17,549 bases of DNA, taken from positions 1-17,549 of the forward strand of contig JAFGWL010000027.1 in the NCBI GenBank assembly GCA_016937175.1, read 5' to 3'. Position 1 is the first letter of the stretch. Each line of letters starts with the position of its first letter. The notes beneath the pieces are model-generated. The model ran no database searches. It was given only the letters and a program-made list of their open reading frames with translations, and had not been told where the DNA came from. Positions 9,703 to 16,140 of this stretch are shown piece by piece. This stretch comes from Candidatus Mcinerneyibacteriota bacterium. GTDB taxonomy: Bacteria; Macinerneyibacteriota; Macinerneyibacteria; Macinerneyibacteriales; DSCS01. A program made the translations under genes and the position numbers.

Positions 9703-11183
9703 TATTTCCCCTCATCCTTGAGCAGGGGAAAGGGGATCACATCCTTGATGGTCTCGGCATCGGTAAGAAGCATCACGAGCCTGTCCACGCCGATCCCGAC
9801 ACCGCCTGCGGGAGGCAGCCCGTATTGGAGGGCGCGGATAAAATCTTCATCAAGGCGCTGAGCCTCTTCATCCCCCGCTTCAAAATTAGCTTCCTGGCTG
9901 CGGAACCTCGCTTCCTGGTCCATAGGGTCATTGAGCTCGGAAAAGGCATTGGCCATCTCCCAGCCGTTGATAAAGAGCTCAAAGCGTTCAACAAAGAGCC
10001 CCGTCTCGTCGCCCCTCTTCTTTTTTGCCAGGGGAGAGACCTCCAGGGGATGGTCCGTGATAAAAGTGGGATCGACCAGGTGCTCCTCTACCGTAGCTTC
10101 AAAGATCTCCTGGATCAATTTCCCCTGTCCCATCTTCTTCGTGTCCAGCTCAGGGTTGAATTCTTTGAGTTTTTTGCGCAGCTCATCTGTCTCCATGGAG
10201 AGGACATCCAGGCCGGTATACTCCCTGATGGCCTCCACCATGCTTACGGACTTCCACGGAAGGTTGAAATCGATGGTCTTATCTCCGTAGGCGACTTTCC
10301 GCCCCTCTGCCCCCATTCCGTCTACACAAGCCAGGATCAGTTCCCGGGTAAAGTCCATCATATCATAAAGGTCGTGGTAGGCCGCATAAAACTCCATGAG
10401 GGTAAACTCGGGATTATGGCGTTTGGAAAGGCCTTCGTTCCTGAAGACACGCCCGATCTCGAAGACTTTTTCCAGCCCCCCGACCACAAGCCTTTTCAGA
10501 TAGGTCTCCAGAGAGATCCGCAGGTAGAGATCGCGGCTCAGAGCGTTGTGATGTGTTGTAAAGGGCCGGGCATCCGCCCCGCCGTACATCTGGACAAGGA
10601 CAGGGGTCTCCACTTCGATATACCCCGCATTTTCCATGGTCCGCCGGATAAGGGAGATCAGGCGGCTTCGGTTACGGAACCGCTCGCGGACCTCGTCGTT
10701 GACGATCATATCCACATAGCGCTGCCGGTAGCGGAGTTCTTTGTCCTGAAGCCCGTGGAACTTTTCGGGGAGGGGACGAAAGGACTTGGTCAAAAGCATA
10801 AAATCCTTCACAAAAAGAGTCAGCTCTCCGCTGTGGGTCCGGAATATCGACCCGTGGACCCCGATGATGTCCCCGATGTCCAGTTTTTTGAAGATCTTAT
10901 AGGCCTCTTCCCCTACGACATCACGGCGGAAATAGAGCTGGATATGGCCCGAATCATCCTTAAGGTCGGCAAATCCGGTCTTTCCATGGACACGTTTGAT
11001 CATCAGGCGGCCGGCTGTACGGACGTCTCCCGTCTCCTCCTCGGCGGCCTCTGCAAAGGTCTTCAGGATATCAGCCACAGCAAACTGTTTGTCATATTTA
11101 TACTGGAAAAGCTCCAGCCCTTCCTCTTTCATCTGCTGCGCCTTTTCCATCCTTTGTTCCATTAAAATATTCATCTCATCCAT
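9702..11183 (-). CDS. lysS: Lysine--tRNA ligase, class II (LysRS)
   Basis: Charges tRNA-Lys with lysine. The 493-residue product has an N-terminal OB-fold anticodon-binding domain (about 52-140) and a class II catalytic domain. Motif 2 is FRNEGLSKRHNPEFT (247-261) and motif 3 GGVGIGVDRLVMLLT (460-474), followed by DVIPFP. Length is close to E. coli LysS (505). The first ATG at 11183 is preferred because AAGGAGG (11199-11193) lies 9 nt upstream; an ATG at 11174 would be too distant. It is the first gene after a strong promoter and overlaps lolC by 1 nt, so it heads the envelope operon. A lysS-lolC-lolD order is, from memory, also seen in deltaproteobacteria. Codons TTA, CTA and TCA are absent over almost the whole gene. 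Confidence 0.97.
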   Translation of the reverse strand: MDEMNILMEQRMEKAQQMKEEGLELFQYKYDKQFAVADILKTFAEAAEEETGDVRTAGRLMIKRVHGKTGFADLKDDSGHIQLYFRRDVVGEEAYKIFKKLDIGDIIGVHGSIFRTHSGELTLFVKDFMLLTKSFRPLPEKFHGLQDKELRYRQRYVDMIVNDEVRERFRNRSRLISLIRRTMENAGYIEVETPVLVQMYGGADARPFTTHHNALSRDLYLRISLETYLKRLVVGGLEKVFEIGRVFRNEGLSKRHNPEFTLMEFYAAYHDLYDMMDFTRELILACVDGMGAEGRKVAYGDKTIDFNLPWKSVSMVEAIREYTGLDVLSMETDELRKKLKEFNPELDTKKMGQGKLIQEIFEATVEEHLVDPTFITDHPLEVSPLAKKKRGDETGLFVERFELFINGWEMANAFSELNDPMDQEARFRSQEANFEAGDEEAQRLDEDFIRALQYGLPPAGGVGIGVDRLVMLLTDAETIKDVIPFPLLKDEGK

Positions 11184-11216
11184 GGGTCGTTGCCTCCTTG
11201 ATAAATTTCACATACG

Positions 11217-11245
11217 AATATAGAGAGTAATCCCTTAACTGTCAA
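11217..11245 (-). promoter_or_regulatory. Sigma-70-type promoter of the lysS/envelope operon
   Basis: On the minus strand TTGACA (11245-11240), a 17-nt spacer and TATATT (11222-11217) form a near-perfect housekeeping promoter. The predicted transcript would begin near 11210, giving a leader of about 27 nt that contains the lysS Shine-Dalgarno at 11199-11193. It is the only promoter found by eye for the ten-gene unit; internal promoters were not excluded. Confidence 0.8.
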
Positions 11246-11249
11246 GAAG

Positions 11250-11275
11250 TTTCATAATATAAAGAAGTTATGAAA
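11250..11275. repeat. Inverted repeat upstream of the lysS promoter (possible operator)
   Basis: TTTCATAA (11250-11257) and TTATGAAA (11268-11275) are perfect 8-bp inverted arms around a 10-nt AT-rich centre, ending 5 bp from the -35 box at 11245. A direct repeat AAGAAGTT also occurs at 11244-11251 and 11262-11269, an 18-bp period. The arms contain no GC-rich stem and no following U-tract, so this does not look like an intrinsic terminator for the upstream HAD gene. A regulator-binding site or UP-like element is an inference. Confidence 0.45.
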
Positions 11276-11283
11276 TTTCCGTC

Positions 11284-11778
11284 TTACACTAAAGCTGCCA
11301 GTTCCCTGAGAGACGCGATACGTTTTCCTTCAAAACCGGGATGAGACTCCCGGGGGTCGAAAAGCACAGCCTGCATCCCGAATGCCAGGGCTCCCCGGAC
11401 ATCTTTTTCGATATGGTCCCCCACCATGAGGCAGCGGGAGGGAGCAAGGCCTTCCCGGCTGCAGATGGCGGTAAAAAAGCGATTGTCGGGCTTTCCGAAT
11501 CCGAGGTCCTTCTGGGCATAGACAGCTTTAAAGAAGCCTCCCAGTCCCACACGGTCCAGGGCTGCCATGACCTCACGGGCTCCGGAAGATCCTCCGTTGG
11601 TCGCTACAAAAAGCGGATATCGCTTTGACAAGGCTTCAAGGGCTTCCCGGGCCCCTTCTACGGCTTCCACACGGGGCCAGTCACACATGGGCCCTTCCAG
11701 TCCGAAATCGACCATCAGGGTATTTCCCCAGTCAAAAATAACGGCGTCGATCTCCCGGCTCAGTATCACAGGATCCAC
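11284..11778 (-). CDS. Small HAD-superfamily hydrolase
   Basis: Probable phosphatase of the haloacid dehalogenase superfamily; the substrate is unknown. The 164 residues contain motif I FDWGNT (nucleophile Asp16, Thr20), motif II VATNG (Thr60), motif III Lys96 in GFGKPDNRFF and motif IV GDHIEKD (Asp121, Asp126). The second Asp of the usual DxDxT is Gly18, so the general acid is not where expected. The cap between motifs I and II is short (about 40 residues). Two GTG starts are possible: 11778 (overlapping mnmA by 13 bp) or 11769 (overlapping the stop as GTGA, 4 bp, with GGTGGAT upstream). Either start keeps all motifs. It is co-directional and overlapping with mnmA, so the two are probably co-transcribed, but no functional link is known. 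Confidence 0.82.
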   Translation of the reverse strand: MDPVILSREIDAVIFDWGNTLMVDFGLEGPMCDWPRVEAVEGAREALEALSKRYPLFVATNGGSSGAREVMAALDRVGLGGFFKAVYAQKDLGFGKPDNRFFTAICSREGLAPSRCLMVGDHIEKDVRGALAFGMQAVLFDPRESHPGFEGKRIASLRELAALV

Positions 11779-12770
11779 CCGCTTCCCACCACACGCAGCC
11801 CCGCCTCTGAATCCTTGTACAGGACTGCCAGCTGTCCGGGAGTCACAGCACGGACCTCCTCTTCAAAAAGGAGCCCGAACTCCTCTTCCCGCCTCTCAAG
11901 CCGGCAGGGATGAAGGGAGTCCCGGGACCTGATCTTGGCCATCAGGGGGCCGGCAAGCTCCTCCGGAGAAGCCAGGGCATGGAACCCTGTTCCTTTCAGC
12001 TCCCTGCTCCAGAGGGAATCATCAGGGCCGATGGTCAAGGTGTTCCCTGCAGGGTCGCTTCCGGTGACATAAAGGCGCCCCGGGGTCCCTCCGAGCCTGA
12101 AACGCTGCCCCCGCGTATAGTGAAAATACCCGTCATGCTCTCCGATCTTTTCCCCCTCTTCGCTCAAAGCTTCTCCCTGACACGGGAAAAGCCCCTCTCT
12201 TTTCAGAAAAGCGCGGTAATCCCCATCGGGGATGAAACAGACATCCTGGCTTTCTGCCTTCTCAGCTACCGACAATCCCGCCCTCACCGCTTCCTCCCGG
12301 ACCTCTTCTTTGGTCATCTCTCCCAGAGGGAGGATCATGCGCCCGAGAAGGGATTCAGAGAGCCGGGCCAGAAAATAGGACTGGTCTTTGTCATGGGGGG
12401 CAGCGAAAAGAGCCCCCTTTTCAATCCGGGCATAGTGCCCGCTGGCCACATATCCTTCCCCGCCTGCAGCCTCCAGCCCCAGAGCAAACTTCAACGGGTT
12501 GCAAAGAGGACAGGGGCTGGGAGTCCTGCCCAGTCGGTACTCTTCGATAAAGGGAGTGATTATCTCTTTCCGGAAGAGGATATCTGCAGGGATCACGCTC
12601 AGGGGGATATCCAGGTGGGCAGCCACACTCTTTACATCGTCCACAGCCCGCCCCCAGGGGCCGAAGACCAGAGTATAACCCCTGACGTCGAATCCTTCTT
12701 TTTTAAGCAGGAGAGCTGCTACGGCACTGTCTACCCCGCCGCTCATCCCCACTGAGACTCTTTTTTCCAT
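11766..12770 (-). CDS. mnmA: tRNA-specific 2-thiouridylase MnmA
   Basis: Makes 2-thiouridine at wobble U34 of Lys, Glu and Gln tRNAs, using ATP to adenylate the base. The 334-residue protein has the PP-loop GMSGGVDSAV (SGGVDS at 10-15), TPSPCPLCN with the catalytic-region Cys90, GHYARI, DKDQSYFLA and ESQDVCFIPDGDY with Cys178. The first motif also carries Cys87, giving C-x-x-C plus C rather than the D-x-x-C plus C of E. coli; this resembles the Fe-S-binding version of MnmA. It is about 30 residues shorter than E. coli MnmA. The ATG has AGGAGGAG 5 nt upstream. It is divergent from a cysteine desulfurase gene, a natural sulfur donor. Confidence 0.95.
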   Translation of the reverse strand: MEKRVSVGMSGGVDSAVAALLLKKEGFDVRGYTLVFGPWGRAVDDVKSVAAHLDIPLSVIPADILFRKEIITPFIEEYRLGRTPSPCPLCNPLKFALGLEAAGGEGYVASGHYARIEKGALFAAPHDKDQSYFLARLSESLLGRMILPLGEMTKEEVREEAVRAGLSVAEKAESQDVCFIPDGDYRAFLKREGLFPCQGEALSEEGEKIGEHDGYFHYTRGQRFRLGGTPGRLYVTGSDPAGNTLTIGPDDSLWSRELKGTGFHALASPEELAGPLMAKIRSRDSLHPCRLERREEEFGLLFEEEVRAVTPGQLAVLYKDSEAGLRVVGSGWIL

Positions 12771-12788
12771 CTGATCTCCTCCTCTTCG

Positions 12789-12817
12789 ATTTTAGGGAGA
12801 GGGGCTCCCCTTGTAAA
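12789..12817 (-). promoter_or_regulatory. Sigma-70-type promoter of mnmA-HAD
   Basis: On the minus strand TTTACA (12817-12812), 17 nt, then TAAAAT (12794-12789); each hexamer matches consensus at 5 of 6 positions. The -10 box ends 18 nt before the mnmA ATG, so the predicted leader is only about 12 nt and begins at the Shine-Dalgarno (12783-12776). The spacer contains GGGAG/CTCCC inverted arms. Confidence 0.6.
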
Positions 12818-12837
12818 GGAGAAAGGCGTGAAAGCCC

Positions 12838-12866
12838 TTGAAAGAGAAGAGCTTCTTCCGTATAGT
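12838..12866 (+). promoter_or_regulatory. Sigma-70-type promoter of the cysteine desulfurase-thiI operon
   Basis: TTGAAA (12838-12843), a 17-nt spacer and TATAGT (12861-12866). It is back-to-back with the mnmA promoter, the -35 boxes being 20 bp apart. The -10 ends 16 nt before the ATG at 12883, so the transcript would start near the AGGAGG Shine-Dalgarno (12872-12877). The upstream in-frame TTG at 12838 is the -35 box itself, so it is not used as the start. Confidence 0.65.
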
Positions 12867-12882
12867 GTCACAGGAGGATCAT

Positions 12883-14040
12883 ATGACCTATTTGGATAAT
12901 GCCGCGACCACACCCCCTCTGAAGGAAGCACTTCTCTCCCTTCAGGAGGCTCTTGCAGACTATTACGCCAACCCCTCTTCTCTCCATCAGGCGGGATTCA
13001 GGACAGCAGCCCTGCGCGAAGAGGCCCGACAGCGGGCCGCCGACCTTCTGGGAGTCTCACCGGGAGAAGTCATCTTCAATTCAGGCGCTACAGAAGGGAA
13101 CAACACAGTCCTCCGGGGGATCGGCTCTCTTCTGAAACGGGGGAAAAAGATCGCCCTGACCGCCATCGGGCATGCCTCTGTGGAAAACACCGCGCGGGCT
13201 TTGGAACGCGAAGGGACTCCCCTGGTGCGTCTCCCCCTGATTAAAGGGGGCCTTATCGACACAGAACACCTTGAAGGCTTAATCGACTCCTCATGCGCCC
13301 TCCTTTCGGTCACGGCTGTGAATAATGAGACGGGCCTGATCCAGCCCATTCAGGGCCTGATCCGGCAAGCCCGGGCTCTTCACCCTGACATCCTCGTTCA
13401 TGTGGATGCGGTCCAGAGTTTCTGGAGCCCTCTTTGGCAGGAGTGGTCCGCCCTGGACTGGGATTTTCTCACCCTGAGCGCTCATAAGATCCATGCCCTC
13501 AAAGGGACAGGACTCCTTCTCATCCGCAAGGGGCGCCACCTTCACCCTCTCCTCACCGGCGGAGAGCAGGAGCATTCGTTCCGGCCCGGCACCGAAAACA
13601 TGCCGGGGATCATCGCTCTGGGTATGGTCCTGAGGCAGCTTGCCAAAAAACGGGATTCCTTTCTGAGAAAGATCCGCCACCTGGAAGAGTCCTTCATCTC
13701 CGGGATCGATTCTCTGGACGGCTATATCCTGAACCGGGAAAAGGGCCTCTCCTATTCGCCCCATATCCTTTCCCTCGCTCATGACTATATCCCCGGAGCC
13801 GTCCTTCAGAATGCCTTATCGGAAAGGGAGATCTGCGTCTCTACGGGATCGGCCTGCAGTGACAGAGACAAAAAAAACCACCGCGTCCTGGTTAATTCCG
13901 GCTACACGGGCCAACAGGCCCTCAACACCATCCGCGTAAGCCTTTCCCCGCTCAACAGCGAAGAGGATATCACTTTTATCCTGTCAGCCCTGGATGAGAT
14001 CTCCAAAACCATAGGGCCTCTCTACAGAAAGGTACGGTAG
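12883..14040 (+). CDS. Cysteine desulfurase, NifS/IscS family (class V aminotransferase)
   Basis: PLP enzyme that removes sulfur from L-cysteine, leaving alanine and an enzyme persulfide for transfer to acceptors. The 385-residue protein has YLDNAATTPP at the N-terminus, SGATEGNN (67-74), HVDAVQ (Asp175), SAHKIHALKGTG with PLP Lys202, RPGTEN (234-239) and STGSACSD with catalytic Cys325. The start is the ATG at 12883, with AGGAGG at 12872-12877 and 5 nt spacing; a longer frame from TTG at 12838 would add 15 residues that overlap the promoter. It is followed 3 nt later by thiI. Dedicated desulfurase-thiI pairs (NifZ-ThiI) and desulfurase-MnmA pairs (YrvO-MnmA) are known in Bacillus, so sulfur supply to ThiI, and perhaps to divergent MnmA, is the likely role. 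No Fe-S scaffold gene is adjacent. Confidence 0.93.
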   Translation: MTYLDNAATTPPLKEALLSLQEALADYYANPSSLHQAGFRTAALREEARQRAADLLGVSPGEVIFNSGATEGNNTVLRGIGSLLKRGKKIALTAIGHASVENTARALEREGTPLVRLPLIKGGLIDTEHLEGLIDSSCALLSVTAVNNETGLIQPIQGLIRQARALHPDILVHVDAVQSFWSPLWQEWSALDWDFLTLSAHKIHALKGTGLLLIRKGRHLHPLLTGGEQEHSFRPGTENMPGIIALGMVLRQLAKKRDSFLRKIRHLEESFISGIDSLDGYILNREKGLSYSPHILSLAHDYIPGAVLQNALSEREICVSTGSACSDRDKKNHRVLVNSGYTGQQALNTIRVSLSPLNSEEDITFILSALDEISKTIGPLYRKVR

Positions 14041-14043
14041 CGC

Positions 14044-15210
14044 ATGGATTATCTGGTCAGTTACGGAGAACTTGCTCTCAAGGGGAAAAACCGCCGTTTT
14101 TTCGAAAGAAAACTCCTCCAGTCTTTGAAAAATATCTTTAAACGGGAAAAACTATCCATGGAAGCCTCTTTTCTATACGGAAAGATCCTCGTCAAAAGCA
14201 GAGAAGAACACAGGATTTCTGAAGAAGTCCTTAAAAGCGTCTTCGGGGTGGCAGCCCTGCGCCCCGTCTACTCCTTTCCCTATGATTACGAGAGGCTCAA
14301 GGAAGAACTCATCCCCGTCCTCCGGCCGGCTGTGGAAGCCGGGTCTCCCCGGACCTTCCGGATCACAGCCAAAAGAGCCTTCAAGCACTTTCCTGTCGAC
14401 TCCATGGCCGTGGCCCGGGAGCTGGGCCGCCTTGTGCTGGATCACTTTCCGGAGCTTCAAGTGGATCTCACCCGGCCGGATTTGGAGATCACCGTGGACA
14501 TCCGGAGCGAAGGTTTTTTCGTCTCCCTGGAAAAGGTCAAGGGTATCGGGGGATTTCCTGAAGGGTCCCAGGGGCGGGCGCTTCTCCTCCTTTCGGGGGG
14601 GATAGACAGCCCGGTAGCCGGATATCTGGCTATGAAGAGGGGCTTGACTTTAGATTTTATCTATTTCCATACCCCTCCCTTTACCGGAGAAGGGGCTCTG
14701 AACAAAGTCCGGTCTTTGGCTGAAACCCTGCGCCGTCGGGGATCCCGGAGCCGGGGAAACCTCTATATCGCCGATATCGCAGGCCTTCAAAAAGAGATCA
14801 TCTCGCAAGGCAAAAATGATTATGCCACCCTTCTTCTGCGAGTGGCCATGCTGAAAATGGCCGGAGCCTGGGCCCGGCAACAGGGTTATGACGCCTTGGT
14901 CACAGGAGATTCACTGGGGCAGGTAGCCAGCCAGACCATCCACTCTTTAGCAGCCGTGGATGCTGTGGCGCAGGCCTTTACTCTCAGGCCCCTGATCGGC
15001 TACGACAAGACGGAGATCATGGCTCTGGCCGAAAGCCTGGGGACCATGGAGATCTCCAACCGCCCCTTCGAGGACTGCTGTTCTCTTTTCGTCCCCGAGC
15101 ACCCGGCCACGCGGCCGGGGGAAGCGATCCTCCGTCAGGAGAGTGAAAAACTTCCCCTCGGGCCTTATCTTGAGACGCCGGATCAATTCATCCGGGCAGA
15201 ACGTGTCTAA
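14044..15210 (+). CDS. thiI: tRNA 4-thiouridine synthetase ThiI (no rhodanese domain)
   Basis: Makes 4-thiouridine at position 8 of tRNA, and in some bacteria carries sulfur for the thiamine thiazole. The 388 residues form an N-terminal ferredoxin-like domain (about 1-60), a THUMP domain (about 61-165) and a PP-loop adenylation domain with LLSGGIDSPVAGY (SGGIDSP at 184-190). TGDSLGQVASQT (287-298) and the family motif EDCCSLFVPEHP (343-354) follow. The E. coli C-terminal rhodanese domain is absent, as in Bacillus ThiI. The only cysteines are the adjacent Cys345 and Cys346, so one must serve as acceptor. It starts 3 nt after the desulfurase stop without a clear Shine-Dalgarno, so the two are probably coupled. 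Its TAA overlaps the convergent mrp stop. Confidence 0.95.
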   Translation: MDYLVSYGELALKGKNRRFFERKLLQSLKNIFKREKLSMEASFLYGKILVKSREEHRISEEVLKSVFGVAALRPVYSFPYDYERLKEELIPVLRPAVEAGSPRTFRITAKRAFKHFPVDSMAVARELGRLVLDHFPELQVDLTRPDLEITVDIRSEGFFVSLEKVKGIGGFPEGSQGRALLLLSGGIDSPVAGYLAMKRGLTLDFIYFHTPPFTGEGALNKVRSLAETLRRRGSRSRGNLYIADIAGLQKEIISQGKNDYATLLLRVAMLKMAGAWARQQGYDALVTGDSLGQVASQTIHSLAAVDAVAQAFTLRPLIGYDKTEIMALAESLGTMEISNRPFEDCCSLFVPEHPATRPGEAILRQESEKLPLGPYLETPDQFIRAERV

Positions 15211-16031
15211 TCCAGTTTCTCCATGATCTTAACGACGATCTCCTCATACCGTTGCGCCGCGGGCAGTTTGTTATAGTCATAAATAAAGGGACGGCCTTCG
15301 TCTCCGGAGATGACGACGGCGGGATCCAGAGGGATCTTGCCCAGAAGGTCCACATTAAAGTCAGACGCGGCCTTTTCCCCGCCCCCTTCTTTGAAGAGGG
15401 GGATCATCTCTCCGCAATGGGGACAGATAAGTCCTGACATATTCTCTACGATCCCCAAGACAGGGACATTCATCTGTCTGGAAAAGTTAATGGTCTTGCG
15501 GGCATCCAGAAGAGCCACATCCTGTGGGGTAGTCACGATGACCGACCCGTCCATCCCGCCCATGAGCTGAACCACTGTGAGCGGCTCATCCCCTGTCCCG
15601 GGAGGGCAGTCCACGATGAGGTAATCCAGTTCAGGCCATTCGATGTCCTGAAGAAACTGCTTGATCGCCCCAGTCTTGAGGGGCCCCCGCCAGATCACCG
15701 GAGTATCCGGAGTCTCTATGAGAGAGGCCATGGTCAGGGCATAGACATTGTCTATGACCTTGACCGGAGTGGGCCGGTGGTCTGACAAAGGGCCTCCCAG
15801 TTTCCTTCCTTCTATTCCCATGAGTTTCCCCACAGAGGGCCCGTGGACATCCACATCAAGGATCCCCACTTTTTTGCCCTGAAGGGCCAACCCGAAGACC
15901 AGATTGACAGCGACAGTACTTTTCCCTACACCCCCCTTGCCGCTCATGACAAGGATCTTCTTGCCGATACGGGAAAGGTTCTCTTTCTGGTGGATCTCAC
16001 CCAGTTCACGATTCATCTCGCCATTATCCAT
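15207..16031 (-). CDS. mrp: Mrp/ApbC (NBP35-type) iron-sulfur cluster carrier ATPase
   Basis: P-loop ATPase that binds and transfers 4Fe-4S clusters to target proteins as a homodimer. The 274 residues contain the deviant Walker A GKGGVGKST (31-39), DVDVHGPSVGKLMG (59-72), DCPPGTGDEPLT (141-152), TTPQDVALLDARK and the bridging-cluster motif CPHC (Cys203, Cys206). The N-terminal DUF59 domain of longer Mrp proteins is absent. The ATG at 16031 is chosen because AAAGGAGG lies 4 nt upstream. The frame stays open to 16190, but those 53 extra codons read Phe-rich sequence across the promoter. It is convergent with thiI (stops overlap by 2-4 bp) and divergent from the DHH gene. It may feed clusters to nearby MnmA; that is inference. 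Confidence 0.95.
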   Translation of the reverse strand: MDNGEMNRELGEIHQKENLSRIGKKILVMSGKGGVGKSTVAVNLVFGLALQGKKVGILDVDVHGPSVGKLMGIEGRKLGGPLSDHRPTPVKVIDNVYALTMASLIETPDTPVIWRGPLKTGAIKQFLQDIEWPELDYLIVDCPPGTGDEPLTVVQLMGGMDGSVIVTTPQDVALLDARKTINFSRQMNVPVLGIVENMSGLICPHCGEMIPLFKEGGGEKAASDFNVDLLGKIPLDPAVVISGDEGRPFIYDYNKLPAAQRYEEIVVKIMEKLD

Positions 16032-16069
16032 AGTGCCTCCTTTAGCAATTCTTTCATCTCTCCGTTCAA

Positions 16070-16097
16070 ATGATAGCCCCGGCTTATTTCCTGTCAA
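16070..16097 (-). promoter_or_regulatory. Sigma-70-type promoter of mrp
   Basis: On the minus strand TTGACA (16097-16092), a 16-nt spacer and TATCAT (16075-16070). The predicted leader is about 32 nt and includes the mrp Shine-Dalgarno. The -35 box is 8 bp from that of the divergent DHH-gene promoter, so occupancy by one polymerase could hinder the other. Confidence 0.7.
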
Positions 16098-16105
16098 CTC
16101 TTTCC

Positions 16106-16134
16106 TTGAAAAGAAAAAGGGAAACACGTAGAAT
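16106..16134 (+). promoter_or_regulatory. Sigma-70-type promoter of the DHH gene (leaderless start predicted)
   Basis: TTGAAA (16106-16111), a 17-nt spacer and TAGAAT (16129-16134). Six bases separate the -10 box from the ATG at 16141, so the transcript should begin at or beside the A of the start codon. There is no Shine-Dalgarno in the intervening GAAAAA or just upstream. Confidence 0.65.
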
Positions 16135-16140
16135 GAAAAA

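Noticed and set aside
9696-11165. A 489-codon open frame on the plus strand covering nearly all of lysS
   Set aside because: It is codon-phase aligned and antisense to lysS. It stays open because lysS lacks TTA, CTA and TCA codons, and its translation resembles no protein I recognise.
11250-11275. Inverted repeat as an intrinsic terminator for the mnmA-HAD unit
   Set aside because: The stem is AT-rich (8 bp with only one G-C pair per arm) and is not followed by a run of T on the minus strand, so a regulatory site is more likely.
12838-12882. TTG start adding 15 residues to the cysteine desulfurase
   Set aside because: The TTG is part of the -35 box, and the ATG at 12883 has a proper Shine-Dalgarno and gives the family N-terminus YLDNAATTP.
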